Positions 16,452 through 27,501 are shown, counted from the stretch's first letter. The stretch: 64,000 nucleotides of DNA from Gloeomargaritales cyanobacterium VI4D9 (GCA_927797885.1 OV696605.1:62001-126000); one strand, 5' to 3'. Numbers and translations are program-made. Notes: a model not told the origin generated them from the sequence alone.

Positions 16452-19400
16452 TCAATCAGACAATGGACAGGTGGGGAAATCACCCATTTGCCATCGGGTA
16501 TTTATGGTGGGAAGGCTCTTAGTTCGTAAAACTAAGGGGTTAGTTAAGGTGGGTGATTCTGAAGTTTGATTGCCTGGCACATTCAGACACAAAAGAGCTT
16601 TAGAGAATAGAACCGCTTCACCCAAATCGGATAAATCTCGCCATTGTCGGTCATTAAAATTAAGCGTAAACGTCACGGGTTCAGTGGCAAGTAAATTAGT
16701 TGAACCCGGGACAAACGGTGCCCCCACTTTGTATAAGAATCCATTGCCTGTAAACAAAGCAATTTGGGGGTAAGTGGTATTAAATTGTTGAGAGCCGCCC
16801 AACACCGTCCAGCCGTTCACATTCCCTTGGGGGCTAGTGGCATAGACTAAAAACCTACCAGTTGTTGTAGTTAAAGCTCCAGCACCTACATTATTCACAA
16901 AATTACTATCCGCCACAAGCGTAATATCGCCAGTCGCATTAATCGCTTGATTCAAGACAATATCGCCCGCAAGTGATTGCAATAATACATTATTGGCATT
17001 CTCAATGCCGTCAGGGTTTACCCTATCCACAGTTAAAGTGTCTTTGTTAACAACCGTCAAGTTACCAGTGGTATCAGCGGCAATTTTCTCAATGGCATTG
17101 TTTGGGTTAGTAAGTTTGGTATCCCCCGTACCCAAAATTGCGAGGTTTTTCACGGTAATAGGGGCAGACTGGGTGATGAGTCCCCCCACAGTCAAGATAG
17201 CGGTCGGGCTTTCTAATGCCATAATTTCAAAGCCATTATTATCAGTGTACTGAATCCGAAGGTCAGCATTGCCAACCAGAAAGTCAATATCATTTTTTGA
17301 TTGATCTAAGGTGAATAAAACACCAGTTAAATTTAGTTTGTTTGCTTGGATAAAACCACCAGTTTGCACCACAAGATCACTCAAGGGGTCGGCAGAAATA
17401 GGCTGTTGCAGGAGAACCTGACGACCACTTATCACTCCTCCTAGCTCCATCGCTTCGCTGATTAATGTGATGTCGCCACTGGTACCTTCCCCAATTGTGC
17501 TGGTGTCCTTCACAATCAGGCCAATGGCAGAACCCGTCCCTTCCGCATTGTAAAGGATATTGCCACTGATGGTTTTAACCGCTGTATTGTCTTGGAAAAT
17601 GCCTGTATTACCTTTTAGGCTTAGACCTCCCGTACCTGCGAGGTCAATAGCACCTGTATTGTTGCTCAGGTTACTATTATCAACGAAGCGGAGTCCCACA
17701 TTATTTTTGCCTAGCAGACTATTACCGCCAATACCAAGGATTTTAATGGTACCAGTACTGTTAATGAGTTCACTCTGAGAAACATTCACCCCGTCATTGT
17801 TTGTGATCAAGTTGGTTAAGCTATTGCCACCAATGCCAAAGAGGTAAATATCACCATCGGTATTTTTGATCGCACTATTGTTGATGATACTAATGCCGAT
17901 ATTACTAGCACCCAAGAGGCTATTGCCCCCAGAACCAGACAGATCGATGTGTCCCCGTTGATTGTTAATTTCACTTCCTGAAACCGTAATACCAGTATTG
18001 TTATTTAGGGTTCCCAACAAGGCATTTCCGGCTGTACCAGTAATCAAGATATTGCCATCTAAATTAATAATAGAACTATCTGTGAGGATAACGCCGGAGT
18101 TGTTTGCACCAATAGGACTACTGCCGCCAATTCCCTCTAAAGAAATCAGGCCAGAATCACTCTGAATTTGACTATCGGTAATACTAATGCCACTGTTGTT
18201 GTCAATAATTCCCAGGAGGCGGTCGCCACCATCACCAACGAGTGTAATATTACCGCTAGTGGTTTTAATGATGCTATCATTTGTGAGGCGGATGCCCTGG
18301 CTATTGGCGGCAACTGTATTGCGTCCTTGACCCATTAAGAGAATATCGCCGCTGTCTGCTTCTAAACGGCTATTATCAAGCCAAATGCCATTATTAAACC
18401 CAATTGTTCCAATCGCCATGAATAAGGCATCTTTTCCACCACCAAGAGTTATATTTCCACCCTTACTGATAATCGTGGTTTCAGTCAGTTGAATGGCTCC
18501 GCCTTTGGTGGCATCTTGGTCGGAGTTAAGAATAATATTTTTACCTTGGGTGGTGATGCTACTACCAGAATTACCAATGATATTGCGCCCAGCCTGTAGG
18601 GTGATGGTGCCTACGGTTGAAGCAATGGGGGTATTAGAATTTAGGGTTATGTCACCGGATATGGAATTGAGAATAATGTCCAAACCACTAGTTAAGCCAA
18701 TTGTATTAACCGTTCCAACCTGAAAACTATTTGCATCAGTATAACTGATTTTGTTAGTAGTATTCCCCGCCAAGATTTTGATGTCATTATTAGGATTGGT
18801 GAGGGTATATGCCCCTGCGCCTAATAGTTCTAAGCCATCGGCAAAGAGACCGCCCGCATTGTTTTGCGTGACACTTCCGGGAGAGTTGATAATAATGTTG
18901 TTGGTGGTTTTTACCGTAACATCATTTAAGGTAATGGGATTGTTGGTGGAAGTCAGCTTAATTGTGCCACTGGTATTATTGCCAATGATATTACTACCAG
19001 ATTCTGTACGAATCGCATCTGCCCCATTCCCACCTGTCCCTGTGTAGGTGATGTTGCCTGTGGTGGTGGAGACTTTTGCCCCATTCAATTGATAAATGCC
19101 GTAGTTATTAGAACCTGAATCAAATCCTCTGCCTATCAGGTTTATCTTCCCTGTCCCTGCGGTGAGGTTTGCACCGTTCAATTCAATTCCACGGGTTAGA
19201 GTGCTGTTACCTTTGGCTGGATCATTCAGGGGATCGTTTCCACCTCCTAAGATGATATTGCCGTTGTTGCTGGTGATATTAGTACCTGTGAGTTGAATGG
19301 CTCCGCCGTTGGTACTATCACGATCAGAATTGAGCGTAATATCTTTGCCATGAGTGGTGATGCTACTGCCAGAATTGCCAATGATATTGCGCCCAGCCTG

Positions 19401-22400
19401 TAGCGTGATGGTGCCTGTTTCTGTTCCTGAGCCAGTAGATAATGCACCGTTGAGGTTGATATTGCCTGCACCTAGGGGAGTGCGAATGATTACATTGTCT
19501 TTGAATTGAGCGGTACGAATATCAATGTTGCCAGTGCCATCATCCCGGCCAATGGTAATCAAACTAAATCCATCCGCTAAACGACCAATTTCAGCATTAT
19601 CCAGATTAAGTGTTCCCGTTGCGCCTGTGCCAATGCCAATGGTGGTCGCAGAATTTAAGGGCTGAATGAGTAACTGTCCCGTGCTTCCGATAGTGCCTGA
19701 AATGAGTTCCATTTTGTCGGCAGTGATGGTGATATTACCTCCATTTGCCCCTACGCCAGAAGTAGCACCGCTATCTAAACGAAAAGTCTGACCAACTTTG
19801 ATATTGATGGGCGCAGAACCACCATTACTATTGAGAAGTGAACCACTAGCAATTACACTAGAAATCTTAAAGTCTCGCCCTGCAAACAGATCGATCCCTG
19901 CGCTACCATCCGATTGGACATAGGTAGTTTTGTCAATAATGATGTCTCGACCCGCTGTGAAAACCAGCTTTTGTCCACGGACATCACCAAAATTGGAAGC
20001 TGTACCCAAAATAATGTCATTGGTAGCCTTGAGGTTAACCGTGCCTGTGGTGCTCTTGAGTCCATCTATCCCTGCTGATACCGTTAGGGTGTCCCCACTC
20101 TCAAGCGTGATATTGCCAGAGGTCTGTAGCCCAGTAGTAGAATTAACGCTAGTCACGCTAAAACTGTTTGAGTCAGTATAGCTGATGTCATTGGTAGTAT
20201 TCCCCGCCAAGATGTTGATATTGTTGCCAGTATTGGTGAGGGTAAACTCACCACTGCCCAAAAGCTCTAAACCATTGGCAGTAATTTTTTGAGTTTGAGA
20301 GACGGTTCCACCGCTTTTTAGGGTGAGATTGTTTGTCCCCACACTTAAAGCACCAGTAATAGAAATGCCTCCACCATTCGGGTTTTGCAAGATCAGATTG
20401 TCAGAAAAGGTGTGCGCCCCAACGGTAATCGCCCCACTGCTATCGGTGCGCCCAATGGTGATGGAACTAAATCCATCTTGAAGGTTGTTGAGTTCAGTTG
20501 TACTCAGATTCAGAGTGCCACTAGCACCACCTAAGCCAATGGTTGTGCTGGCGGTCAAAGGCTGAATGAGTAATTTACCTATGCTTTGGATTTTGCCATT
20601 GTCCAACTGCATGGTGTCGGCGGTTAGGGTGATATTGCCCGTAGTGCTGGTGATGGGGGTGGTGGTTCCTGTGAGTACGATTCCGGGATTGGTTGTTCCA
20701 GTGCCCAGATAAGTAATATCGCCTGAAACTGTGCTTACCTCTGCTTTGTTTTGCTGATAAATGCCAAATCCGCCTGTGCCAGTTAAACTGATGGAGCCAT
20801 TCCCTGCCGTAACCGCAATTTGAGAGTTTGTATCTGAAAAGAAAATACCTGCCTCAGAGCCAGTTCCAGTAATCTGAATGTTACCGCCAGCGGTTGTAAC
20901 TTTAGCACCATTTTGCAGACCGATTCCCCGATTATCTGAGCCAACTCCCCCTGTTGTTCCGCCAGTTCCTACCAGTTCTATTGAGCCAGTTGTACTGGTA
21001 ATACTAGAATTGTTTAATATGATACCTACATTATTTGTCCCTATATTCCCTGCTTTCCCAGTGAGTCGGATATTACCGCCTTGAGTCGCTAAGGTGGCAT
21101 TGCCTATCTGAATTCCTGGGAAAGTGCCTGTGGTTGTCCCTGTGGTATTGGCATTAAAAACAATGGCATTAAATCCCGTAGTGGTATTGGTATTTTTGAT
21201 GACTGTACCGGAATTGACAAAGATACTTTGACCTGCATTCAAAGTTAAGGTGGTTGCTGTATTCCACTCAATGTTGGTATTTCCAAAAATCGTGATTGTT
21301 TCAGGATTTCCATTCGTTGCCGCTGAGGTTGCCACTGTAACATTCGCCAGACCCAGTTGAGTTATTAAGAAGGCATCATCAAAGCTATTTGGTCCAGTAT
21401 TTACTCCCGTACCATCTTGAATGGTGATACTACCGGGGTCTAGTAAAAGCGTCCCGAATTTGCCATTCTTGGCACTCAAATCTGCAAATCCAATCATCAA
21501 TAGGTTTTCTTTGCCCGATACTTCCGCAAAACCCCCATCCCCGGAGATGATTCCACCTTTGGCACTAATCAATCCCGCAAATTTTGTCGTCCCGTCCGCC
21601 CACACAATCACTTCCCCACCATTGCCAGAGGTGAGGGCATCCGCCTTGATTTGGGCACCTGCATTCACCGTCGTTTCTAACGCATTGGGGAGTGTTCCTT
21701 TGCCTTGATAATTCCCGCCAATATTAACAATTCCACCGCCTTGATTTCCCGACGCATCAATGAGTGCATTTCCATTTAAGGCGATTTTTTCCCCCGTAAT
21801 TTCAACCCTACCGCCCCGTTCTCCCGATACATTTAATTCCCCATTTACCGCTACCGTCCCACTGGAACCACCGGATAATACAATCACCCCATTACGATTT
21901 TCGGCGTACTTCGCTTCGATAATTCCGCCCGTATTGATCACACGATCCACAATCTGTCCGGCGGCCTGAGCCGTTAACGTAACAATGCCTCCCGGTGCGG
22001 TGATATTCCCTTGGTTATCAATCAAAGCATTGAGTTTGTTCCCATAAATATCCGTGATTTGTCCTGCCAATTGGGGGTCAACGGTGACACTTAATAATCC
22101 ATCTCCATAAAAATCCAAGCTTACGGTGGTTCCTGAAGCCAAAACCACCTTTCCCAACCGGGCAGAAATCACCCCGCTATTTTGCACCGCCGGAGCCACC
22201 AAAGCCGCAAAACCCGCCTCTTTGACCGTAATCAAACCTTGATTGACCACACTGGCGGGCGGTTTCCCTGGCATTTGTTCAAAGCGCAACATCCCCTGCA
22301 TGAAATCGCTGTCTTTAATATTCAACGTACTGGCAACCAGACCCGCCACATCCACCCGGGCGGTGGGCAAAAACATGATGCCATTCGGGTTAATCAAAAA

Positions 22401-22727
22401 GATTTGTCCATTGGCGGTTAATTTGCCAGCAATTGAAGAAGGCGTGTTGCCGGTGACCCGATTTAAGGTAGCCGATGTACTGCTGGGCTGTTGGAAATTC
22501 ACCCACTCCGGCGCACCGATGCTAAAACTATTCCAATTGATAACCGCCCGGTCGGAGGACTGGTTGATATTGAGCTTGGTGGCATTCTCCTGCTGAATTG
22601 TCGCCTGCCCTTGCGTCACTTGACCGCCTTCGGGTAGAGCCATCCCTGGCATCTGCCAAAGGAACAACATCGCCAATATCTTGAGGGGAAGACAGACAAA
22701 ATGACGCAAAGAAGATAGGGTTGTCAT
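16452..22727 (-). CDS. Giant filamentous-hemagglutinin-like exoprotein (two-partner secretion, TpsA type), paralogue 1
   Basis: About 2091 residues from the ATG at 22727; a further in-frame ATG lies at 22766. A signal peptide (MTTLSSLRHFVCLPLKILAM onward, likely cut near GMA-LPEGG) is followed by a TPS secretion domain with NINQSSDRAVINWNSFSIG and LINPNGIMF. The rest is a long run of degenerate beta-helix repeats rich in Gly, Asn, Thr and Ser. Residues around 1500-1800 form about eight loose repeats of roughly 40 residues (GGNSLLG...NNSGI). The end shares a C-terminal domain with the second exoprotein (GNVNGW.VLGGSQQF, GFLYKVGAPFVPG, NFNDRQWRD) and a Cys pair. Probably exported by an outer-membrane TpsB pore not encoded here. 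Role unknown; adhesion or cell-surface structure is an inference. Confidence 0.88.
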   Translation of the reverse strand: MTTLSSLRHFVCLPLKILAMLFLWQMPGMALPEGGQVTQGQATIQQENATKLNINQSSDRAVINWNSFSIGAPEWVNFQQPSSTSATLNRVTGNTPSSIAGKLTANGQIFLINPNGIMFLPTARVDVAGLVASTLNIKDSDFMQGMLRFEQMPGKPPASVVNQGLITVKEAGFAALVAPAVQNSGVISARLGKVVLASGTTVSLDFYGDGLLSVTVDPQLAGQITDIYGNKLNALIDNQGNITAPGGIVTLTAQAAGQIVDRVINTGGIIEAKYAENRNGVIVLSGGSSGTVAVNGELNVSGERGGRVEITGEKIALNGNALIDASGNQGGGIVNIGGNYQGKGTLPNALETTVNAGAQIKADALTSGNGGEVIVWADGTTKFAGLISAKGGIISGDGGFAEVSGKENLLMIGFADLSAKNGKFGTLLLDPGSITIQDGTGVNTGPNSFDDAFLITQLGLANVTVATSAATNGNPETITIFGNTNIEWNTATTLTLNAGQSIFVNSGTVIKNTNTTTGFNAIVFNANTTGTTTGTFPGIQIGNATLATQGGNIRLTGKAGNIGTNNVGIILNNSSITSTTGSIELVGTGGTTGGVGSDNRGIGLQNGAKVTTAGGNIQITGTGSEAGIFFSDTNSQIAVTAGNGSISLTGTGGFGIYQQNKAEVSTVSGDITYLGTGTTNPGIVLTGTTTPITSTTGNITLTADTMQLDNGKIQSIGKLLIQPLTASTTIGLGGASGTLNLSTTELNNLQDGFSSITIGRTDSSGAITVGAHTFSDNLILQNPNGGGISITGALSVGTNNLTLKSGGTVSQTQKITANGLELLGSGEFTLTNTGNNINILAGNTTNDISYTDSNSFSVTSVNSTTGLQTSGNITLESGDTLTVSAGIDGLKSTTGTVNLKATNDIILGTASNFGDVRGQKLVFTAGRDIIIDKTTYVQSDGSAGIDLFAGRDFKISSVIASGSLLNSNGGSAPINIKVGQTFRLDSGATSGVGANGGNITITADKMELISGTIGSTGQLLIQPLNSATTIGIGTGATGTLNLDNAEIGRLADGFSLITIGRDDGTGNIDIRTAQFKDNVIIRTPLGAGNINLNGALSTGSGTETGTITLQAGRNIIGNSGSSITTHGKDITLNSDRDSTNGGAIQLTGTNITSNNGNIILGGGNDPLNDPAKGNSTLTRGIELNGANLTAGTGKINLIGRGFDSGSNNYGIYQLNGAKVSTTTGNITYTGTGGNGADAIRTESGSNIIGNNTSGTIKLTSTNNPITLNDVTVKTTNNIIINSPGSVTQNNAGGLFADGLELLGAGAYTLTNPNNDIKILAGNTTNKISYTDANSFQVGTVNTIGLTSGLDIILNSISGDITLNSNTPIASTVGTITLQAGRNIIGNSGSSITTQGKNIILNSDQDATKGGAIQLTETTIISKGGNITLGGGKDALFMAIGTIGFNNGIWLDNSRLEADSGDILLMGQGRNTVAANSQGIRLTNDSIIKTTSGNITLVGDGGDRLLGIIDNNSGISITDSQIQSDSGLISLEGIGGSSPIGANNSGVILTDSSIINLDGNILITGTAGNALLGTLNNNTGITVSGSEINNQRGHIDLSGSGGNSLLGASNIGISIINNSAIKNTDGDIYLFGIGGNSLTNLITNNDGVNVSQSELINSTGTIKILGIGGNSLLGKNNVGLRFVDNSNLSNNTGAIDLAGTGGLSLKGNTGIFQDNTAVKTISGNILYNAEGTGSAIGLIVKDTSTIGEGTSGDITLISEAMELGGVISGRQVLLQQPISADPLSDLVVQTGGFIQANKLNLTGVLFTLDQSKNDIDFLVGNADLRIQYTDNNGFEIMALESPTAILTVGGLITQSAPITVKNLAILGTGDTKLTNPNNAIEKIAADTTGNLTVVNKDTLTVDRVNPDGIENANNVLLQSLAGDIVLNQAINATGDITLVADSNFVNNVGAGALTTTTGRFLVYATSPQGNVNGWTVLGGSQQFNTTYPQIALFTGNGFLYKVGAPFVPGSTNLLATEPVTFTLNFNDRQWRDLSDLGEAVLFSKALLCLNVPGNQTSESPTLTNPLVLRTKSLPTINTRWQMGDFPTCPLSD

Positions 22728-22789
22728 GAACGTACCTGAAAAACATAGTTTGATAACTTTAACCAATTATTTGCGCTTATGAGCACTTC

Positions 22790-22913
22790 TATAGCAATCT
22801 TAACTAAGAATGGAATAGGGGTCGCGGGGACACCGCCCCTGTCCTTGGTTCTAGGAAATTAATTTCTGTATGCCTACGGCACGCAAGCTAATGTTAATCA
22901 AACAGGATTACAG
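22790..22913. repeat. Repeat A copy, long variant, degenerate right end
   Basis: TATAGCAATCTTAACTAAGA at the left, the GGGTCGCGGGGACACCGCCC core, the TATGCCTACGGCACGCAAGC segment of the long variant, and a worn right end. It lies between the divergent exoprotein and pgeF genes, so it sits in the promoter region of both. Confidence 0.75.
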
Positions 22914-22939
22914 ATGAATCCCGTTACCGGTGAGGGGCG

Positions 22940-23662
22940 GTGGCAATGATGGCCGGATCATGGCATTGGCATGGAGAGACGCACCTCACCTGTGACCTGT
23001 TGGCGGGTTGGCGGCATCAGTTTGGCGGGCGGTTGGGGAGCCAAGAGTTCCCAGGGGTGAAAAATTACCGGTTGCGGCAAATTCACAGTGGCCTGGTGTT
23101 GTCCACAACGGATGTGCAGTTGGAGAGTGCTGGGGATGGGCTGATGGCGACCCAACCCGGTCAAGCCCTGTGGGTGTGCAGTGCGGATTGTGTGCCGGTG
23201 CTGATTGGCTGTCTGCACACGGGGACGGTGGCGGCACTCCATGCGGGGTGGCGGGGGACGGCGGCTAAGATTATTCCTACCGCAGTGCAGAAGTTACTCC
23301 ACCAGGGTAGTACCTTGAGCAGTTTACGCATTGCCCTCGGTCCGGCCATTAGCGGCAGTAATTATCAGGTGCAGAACGATGTGGTGGCGGCGCTGGCGGC
23401 TACGTTGGTGACTCCAGACCAACCCACTGTGGCGGCTGTGATTGGGCAATGGCAAGAGCAACCCCAATTGCTCCGACCGGATGGGGAACGGTGGCGATTG
23501 GATTTGCGCCAGGTGCAGGTACAACAGTTATTGCAGTTGGGCGTCGAGCTTGACCAGATCGCCGTGTCCCCCCATTGTACTTACGCTGACCCGGAACGGT
23601 TTTATTCCTACCGCCGGGACGGCAAAACCCAGGTGCAATGGTCGGGGATTCTGAGCCGCTAG
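22940..23662 (+). CDS. pgeF: Peptidoglycan editing factor PgeF (polyphenol oxidase/laccase-domain family)
   Basis: 240 residues. Members remove mis-incorporated residues from peptidoglycan precursors and show purine nucleoside phosphorylase-type activity on a metal site. The signature residues are all present: CSADCVPVLIG, LHAGWRGTAAK and SPHCTYADPERFYSYRRDG, supplying the His-Cys-His site. The reading frame opens with GTG at 22940; the ATGs at 22946 and 22949 are equally likely starts. Length is near the family norm of about 240-260. Confidence 0.88.
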   Translation: MAMMAGSWHWHGETHLTCDLLAGWRHQFGGRLGSQEFPGVKNYRLRQIHSGLVLSTTDVQLESAGDGLMATQPGQALWVCSADCVPVLIGCLHTGTVAALHAGWRGTAAKIIPTAVQKLLHQGSTLSSLRIALGPAISGSNYQVQNDVVAALAATLVTPDQPTVAAVIGQWQEQPQLLRPDGERWRLDLRQVQVQQLLQLGVELDQIAVSPHCTYADPERFYSYRRDGKTQVQWSGILSR

Positions 23663-23820
23663 GAGTTACGGGTGCCTGGACTTTTAGCAGATGATGCTGG
23701 TAAACCCAAGAAATTGTGAAAATTATTTACCCACGGCTACAAAGTTTAATATTTAGCTAGGGTTCCCGGTTTTCTTGCCCCTGATAGACTGGAACAGGGG
23801 ACATCCGTTGAGGGAACTTT

Positions 23821-24861
23821 GTGGATAGCACGATTGGGTTAGAGATTATCGAGGTGGTCGAGCAGGCGGCCATTGCTTCGGCCAAGTACATGGGCAAAGG
23901 GGACAAGGATGGGGCGGATCAAGCGGCGGTGGAGGCGATGCGCGCCCGGATGAACCAGATTTATATGCGGGGGCGGATTGTCATCGGGGAGGGGGAACGG
24001 GATGAAGCCCCCATGCTCTACATCGGCGAAGAGGTGGGGATTTGTACCCAGCCCAATGCCGCTGAGATATGCTCGGTGGAAGAATTGATGGAAATTGATA
24101 TTGCCGTGGACCCCTGTGAGGGCACCAACCTGGTGGCCAAGGGGCAAAATGGCTCGATGGCGGTGTTGGCGATTTCGGAAAAAGGGGGATTGTTTGCCGC
24201 CCCGGATTTTTATATGAATAAGCTGGCGGCTCCCCCGGCGGCCCGCAACCATGTGGATATTCGCAAAACGCCCACGGAAAATTTACGCATCCTCTCGGAA
24301 TGTCTGGGGCGGGCGATAGAGGATTTGAATGTGGTGGTGATGGATCGTCCACGGCACAAGGATTTGATTGCAGAAATTCGGGCGGCGGGGGCGCGGGTGC
24401 GCTTGATCAGCGATGGGGACGTGTCGGCGGCTCTGTGCTGTGCCTTTGCGGGGACAAATATCCATGCCCTGATGGGGATTGGGGCGGCACCAGAGGGGGT
24501 GATTTCGGCGGCGGCCATGCGTTGTTTGGGCGGCCATTTCCAGGGGCAGTTGGTCTATGACCCGCAGGTGGTGAAAACCCCAGAAAGCGAGAAATGGACT
24601 CGGGAGGGGAATATCCAGCGGCTCAAAGAAATGGGGATTACCGACCCGGATAAGGTCTATAACGCCGAAGAATTGGCCAGCGGTCAGACGGTGCTGTTTG
24701 CCGCTACGGGGATTACGCCGGGGGTACTGATGGAGGGGGTGCGCTTTTTCACGGGCGGGGTGCGGACTTCTACCCTGGTGATTTCTACCCAGTCCCGGAC
24801 GGCGCGCTTTGTGGACACGATCCATCTGACGGGGCAACCCAAGGTCATTCAACTACGTTAG
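23821..24861 (+). CDS. glpX: Class II fructose-1,6-/sedoheptulose-1,7-bisphosphatase
   Basis: 346 residues starting at GTG 23821. In cyanobacteria this GlpX-type enzyme dephosphorylates both FBP and SBP in the Calvin cycle and is redox and AMP controlled. Motifs: [35 protein letters not shown] (metal and phosphate site), and [11 protein letters not shown]. Only 11 bp separate it from hemA, so the two are very likely co-transcribed, linking carbon fixation with tetrapyrrole supply. 23663-23820 upstream holds no gene and should contain the promoter. Confidence 0.96.
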   Translation: MDSTIGLEIIEVVEQAAIASAKYMGKGDKDGADQAAVEAMRARMNQIYMRGRIVIGEGERDEAPMLYIGEEVGICTQPNAAEICSVEELMEIDIAVDPCEGTNLVAKGQNGSMAVLAISEKGGLFAAPDFYMNKLAAPPAARNHVDIRKTPTENLRILSECLGRAIEDLNVVVMDRPRHKDLIAEIRAAGARVRLISDGDVSAALCCAFAGTNIHALMGIGAAPEGVISAAAMRCLGGHFQGQLVYDPQVVKTPESEKWTREGNIQRLKEMGITDPDKVYNAEELASGQTVLFAATGITPGVLMEGVRFFTGGVRTSTLVISTQSRTARFVDTIHLTGQPKVIQLR

Positions 24862-24872
24862 GGGGTGGGACA

Positions 24873-26165
24873 ATGCCGGTAGTGGTGGTCGGGTTGAGCC
24901 ATAAAACCGCACCCGTGGCCGTGCGGGAAAAGTTGAGCATCCCGGAGGAGCGACGGGTGGCGGCGATTCAGCAACTGTGTAGCTATCCGCACATCCAGGA
25001 GGCCACGGTTCTCAGCACCTGCAACCGGCTGGAGGTGTATCTGGTCACGCCGGATACCTATCAGGGGATTCGGGAGGTGACGGTTTTTTTGGCGGAACAC
25101 AGCGGCATTCCCCTGGCTCAGTTGCGCCCCTATCTGTTCACTCTCTTGCACCAGGATGCGGTGATGCACCTTTTGCGGGTGGCCGCCGGGTTGGACAGTT
25201 TGGTGTTGGGGGAGGGGCAAATTCTGGCGCAGGTGAAGCATTGCCATAAACTCGGCCAGGATGCCAAGGGTACTGGGACGGTGCTGAACCGTTTGCTACG
25301 GGGAGCCCTGGAGGCCGGGAAACGGGTGCGGGCGCAGACCAGCATCAGTAGCGGTGCCATGTCCATTTCCTCGGCGGCGGTGGAGTTGGCCTACCTGCGG
25401 GTGCCCCATCTGCACCGAGCCCGGGTAACGGTGGTGGGGGCAGGCAAAATGGCACGGCTGTTGCTCACCCATCTGGTGGCCAAGGGGGTGAATCGGTTGA
25501 CTCTGGTGAACCGTTCGGCGGAGCGGGCGATGGAATTGGTCAGCCAATTTCCCGAGACCCAAATCCACATGGTTGCCCTGGAGGATTTGGCCAAAACCAT
25601 CCCGGAATCGGATGTGATGTTTACCAGTACGGCGGCAACTGAACCTTTGGTGCATCGGGGTTTATTGCAATCCTGGCTGGCACCGAACCAATCCCTGATG
25701 CTGTTTGACATTTCCGTCCCGCGCAATGTGGCTCCCGATGTGAACGAATTGCCCCATGTCCATACCTACAATGTGGACGACCTGCGGGAGGTGGTCAACC
25801 GCAACCAGGAGCGGCGGCGGCAGTTGGTTTTGGAGGCGGAAGCGATTTTGGAGGAAGAACTGGAAGCCTTTGATACCTGGTGGCAATCCTTAGAAACCGT
25901 GCCCACCTTAAATCAACTGCGGGACAAGGTGGAAGCCATCCGGGCACAGGAATTGGAAAAGGCTCTTTCCCGGCTAGGGGCGGATTTAACCGGCAAACAC
26001 CGGGAAGTGGTCGAAGCCCTCACCAAAGGAATTGTCAATAAAATTCTGCACGACCCGATGGTGCAACTGCGGGCACAACGGGATATTGCCGCCCGTAAAC
26101 GGGCGTTACAAACCTTACACACCCTATTTAATCTCAATCCCGAAGAATCCCTCTCCCAGGGCTGA
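24873..26165 (+). CDS. hemA: Glutamyl-tRNA reductase HemA
   Basis: 430 residues; NADPH-dependent reduction of Glu-tRNA(Glu) to glutamate-1-semialdehyde, the committed step to chlorophyll, heme and bilins. The catalytic Cys50 is in [10 protein letters not shown]. The Rossmann domain shows [12 protein letters not shown] substrate-recognition helix segment GQILAQVK follows the catalytic domain. The C-terminal dimerisation domain is long and helical. It sits directly behind glpX. Downstream lies IS4 debris, beginning 24 bp after the stop. Confidence 0.97.
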   Translation: MPVVVVGLSHKTAPVAVREKLSIPEERRVAAIQQLCSYPHIQEATVLSTCNRLEVYLVTPDTYQGIREVTVFLAEHSGIPLAQLRPYLFTLLHQDAVMHLLRVAAGLDSLVLGEGQILAQVKHCHKLGQDAKGTGTVLNRLLRGALEAGKRVRAQTSISSGAMSISSAAVELAYLRVPHLHRARVTVVGAGKMARLLLTHLVAKGVNRLTLVNRSAERAMELVSQFPETQIHMVALEDLAKTIPESDVMFTSTAATEPLVHRGLLQSWLAPNQSLMLFDISVPRNVAPDVNELPHVHTYNVDDLREVVNRNQERRRQLVLEAEAILEEELEAFDTWWQSLETVPTLNQLRDKVEAIRAQELEKALSRLGADLTGKHREVVEALTKGIVNKILHDPMVQLRAQRDIAARKRALQTLHTLFNLNPEESLSQG

Positions 26166-26189
26166 ATCATTCCCGATAGCCCTGGTACC

Positions 26190-26310
26190 CACAAGTGTTG
26201 AATCCTACAACAGAACTTTACATATTCAGGCGTGGGACAACCCGCTTGAGCCAATGGACAAAATTCCACTCCTGCCCTATTAATTTTAACAGTTGTAATG
26301 TCAAATAAAC
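26190..26310 (-). mobile_element. Remnant of an older IS4-family insertion
   Basis: Starts with the IS4 right terminus CACAAGTGTTGAATCCT and follows the 3' end of the transposase gene with scattered substitutions to about 26283, then jumps across about 65 bp to TTTTAACAGTTGTAATGTCA. The remainder of the element is gone. It differs from the three intact copies, so it predates them. It lies 83 bp from intact copy 2, separated by the left part of a repeat A. Confidence 0.8.
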
Positions 26311-26393
26311 TATAGCAATCCTACTTGATTTACAAATAAGAATTTTCCAGAACCAAGGACGGGGCGGTGCCCCTGCGACCCCTATTCTATTCT

Positions 26394-27501
26394 CACAAGT
26401 GTTGAATCCTGCAATAAAACTTTACATATTTAGGCGTGGGACGACCCGATTGAGCCAATGGACAAAATTCCACTCCTGCCGTATTAAGATTTGTATATAT
26501 CGGAACTTATCTGCCAATTTACTTCCGTACATCCGTGGAACTTTTAACAGTTGCAATATCAAGTAAACTATTAAAATTACATAAATTTGAATGGTAATTC
26601 CATTCAAATTTTTACTCATCATTTTATCGAGCTTTAAGTTCATCTTTAGAAATTTCCATAGTACCTCTATCGCCCAGCGTTGTCTATAGGCTTCCCCTAT
26701 CTCTTCATTACTCATTACATCCTCAGGAATATTGGTAGCTAAATAATAGTCTACTTTCTGTTGAACATTGCCAAAACAAACTACTCTCGCCTTACCTCGT
26801 TCTGTGGTGATATGATAGTTTTCATCCCATTTCCAATTCGACTTAATACGGATAATAAAAAGGGCATCATTTTCGATAAATTGTTCAAATACTTTGTGAC
26901 TGCAAAACCCTCTATCCCCGACTGCGACTCCATTTTCCGGTAGCATTTTCACAATATCTTCACCAAAATTAATCTCATGTGCCTGTCCAGGACTAACAAT
27001 TAAATGACCAGTAGATTTCGTATCTTGATTCAAAGTGGTTATTAACTTTACTTGGCGATAGCCTTGGAGCCAAAATAACTTACTCATCAGCGGTATTACG
27101 GTAGCATCAAAAGGACATAAAACCAACCTCTTTTCAGGATGAGCTTCCTCAATATAATGCAATAATTTATGATAAAGATGCATAAAAATTTGTGGGTCTC
27201 TTGTCTTGTTCGCCTTAGAAAACGTGGATAAGTCAACCTTAATGCCCGCATGATTTAATTGGTAAAATAAGTCCCGTAAACTGTTGATTCCTTTGTCTAA
27301 AATGCCAGCAAACCAGATTGAACAAAATAAGCGAGAATTTAGAACTGGATAATCATTAGTTGGCAGGTCTTTGAGTAAAAATTTGACAATCCCGGGAAAA
27401 GAATTGAATTTCATAGTTGTTTCATGTTTTGGTTTATATGAATTAGAATACCATATTTTGACCCCTCTTTTTCTGCCTTTACCTACCTTTCAACACTTCT
27501 G
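26394..27501 (-). mobile_element. IS4-family insertion sequence, copy 2 (1108 bp, complete)
   Basis: Same ends as copy 1 in opposite orientation (CACAAGTGTTGAA at the left, TTCAACACTTCTG at the right). The perfect 9-bp target duplication TTCTATTCT lies at 26385-26393 and 27502-27510. The target is a repeat A element in the hemA-pstS gap, about 250 bp upstream of pstS. Confidence 0.95.
26422..27414 (-). CDS. IS4-family transposase (copy 2)
   Basis: 330 residues, identical in predicted protein to copies 1 and 3, with the YRQRWAIEVLWKFLK signature and the same presumed Asp residues. It is transcribed away from pstS, so it is unlikely to drive the downstream gene. Confidence 0.95.
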   Translation of the reverse strand: MKFNSFPGIVKFLLKDLPTNDYPVLNSRLFCSIWFAGILDKGINSLRDLFYQLNHAGIKVDLSTFSKANKTRDPQIFMHLYHKLLHYIEEAHPEKRLVLCPFDATVIPLMSKLFWLQGYRQVKLITTLNQDTKSTGHLIVSPGQAHEINFGEDIVKMLPENGVAVGDRGFCSHKVFEQFIENDALFIIRIKSNWKWDENYHITTERGKARVVCFGNVQQKVDYYLATNIPEDVMSNEEIGEAYRQRWAIEVLWKFLKMNLKLDKMMSKNLNGITIQIYVILIVYLILQLLKVPRMYGSKLADKFRYIQILIRQEWNFVHWLNRVVPRLNM

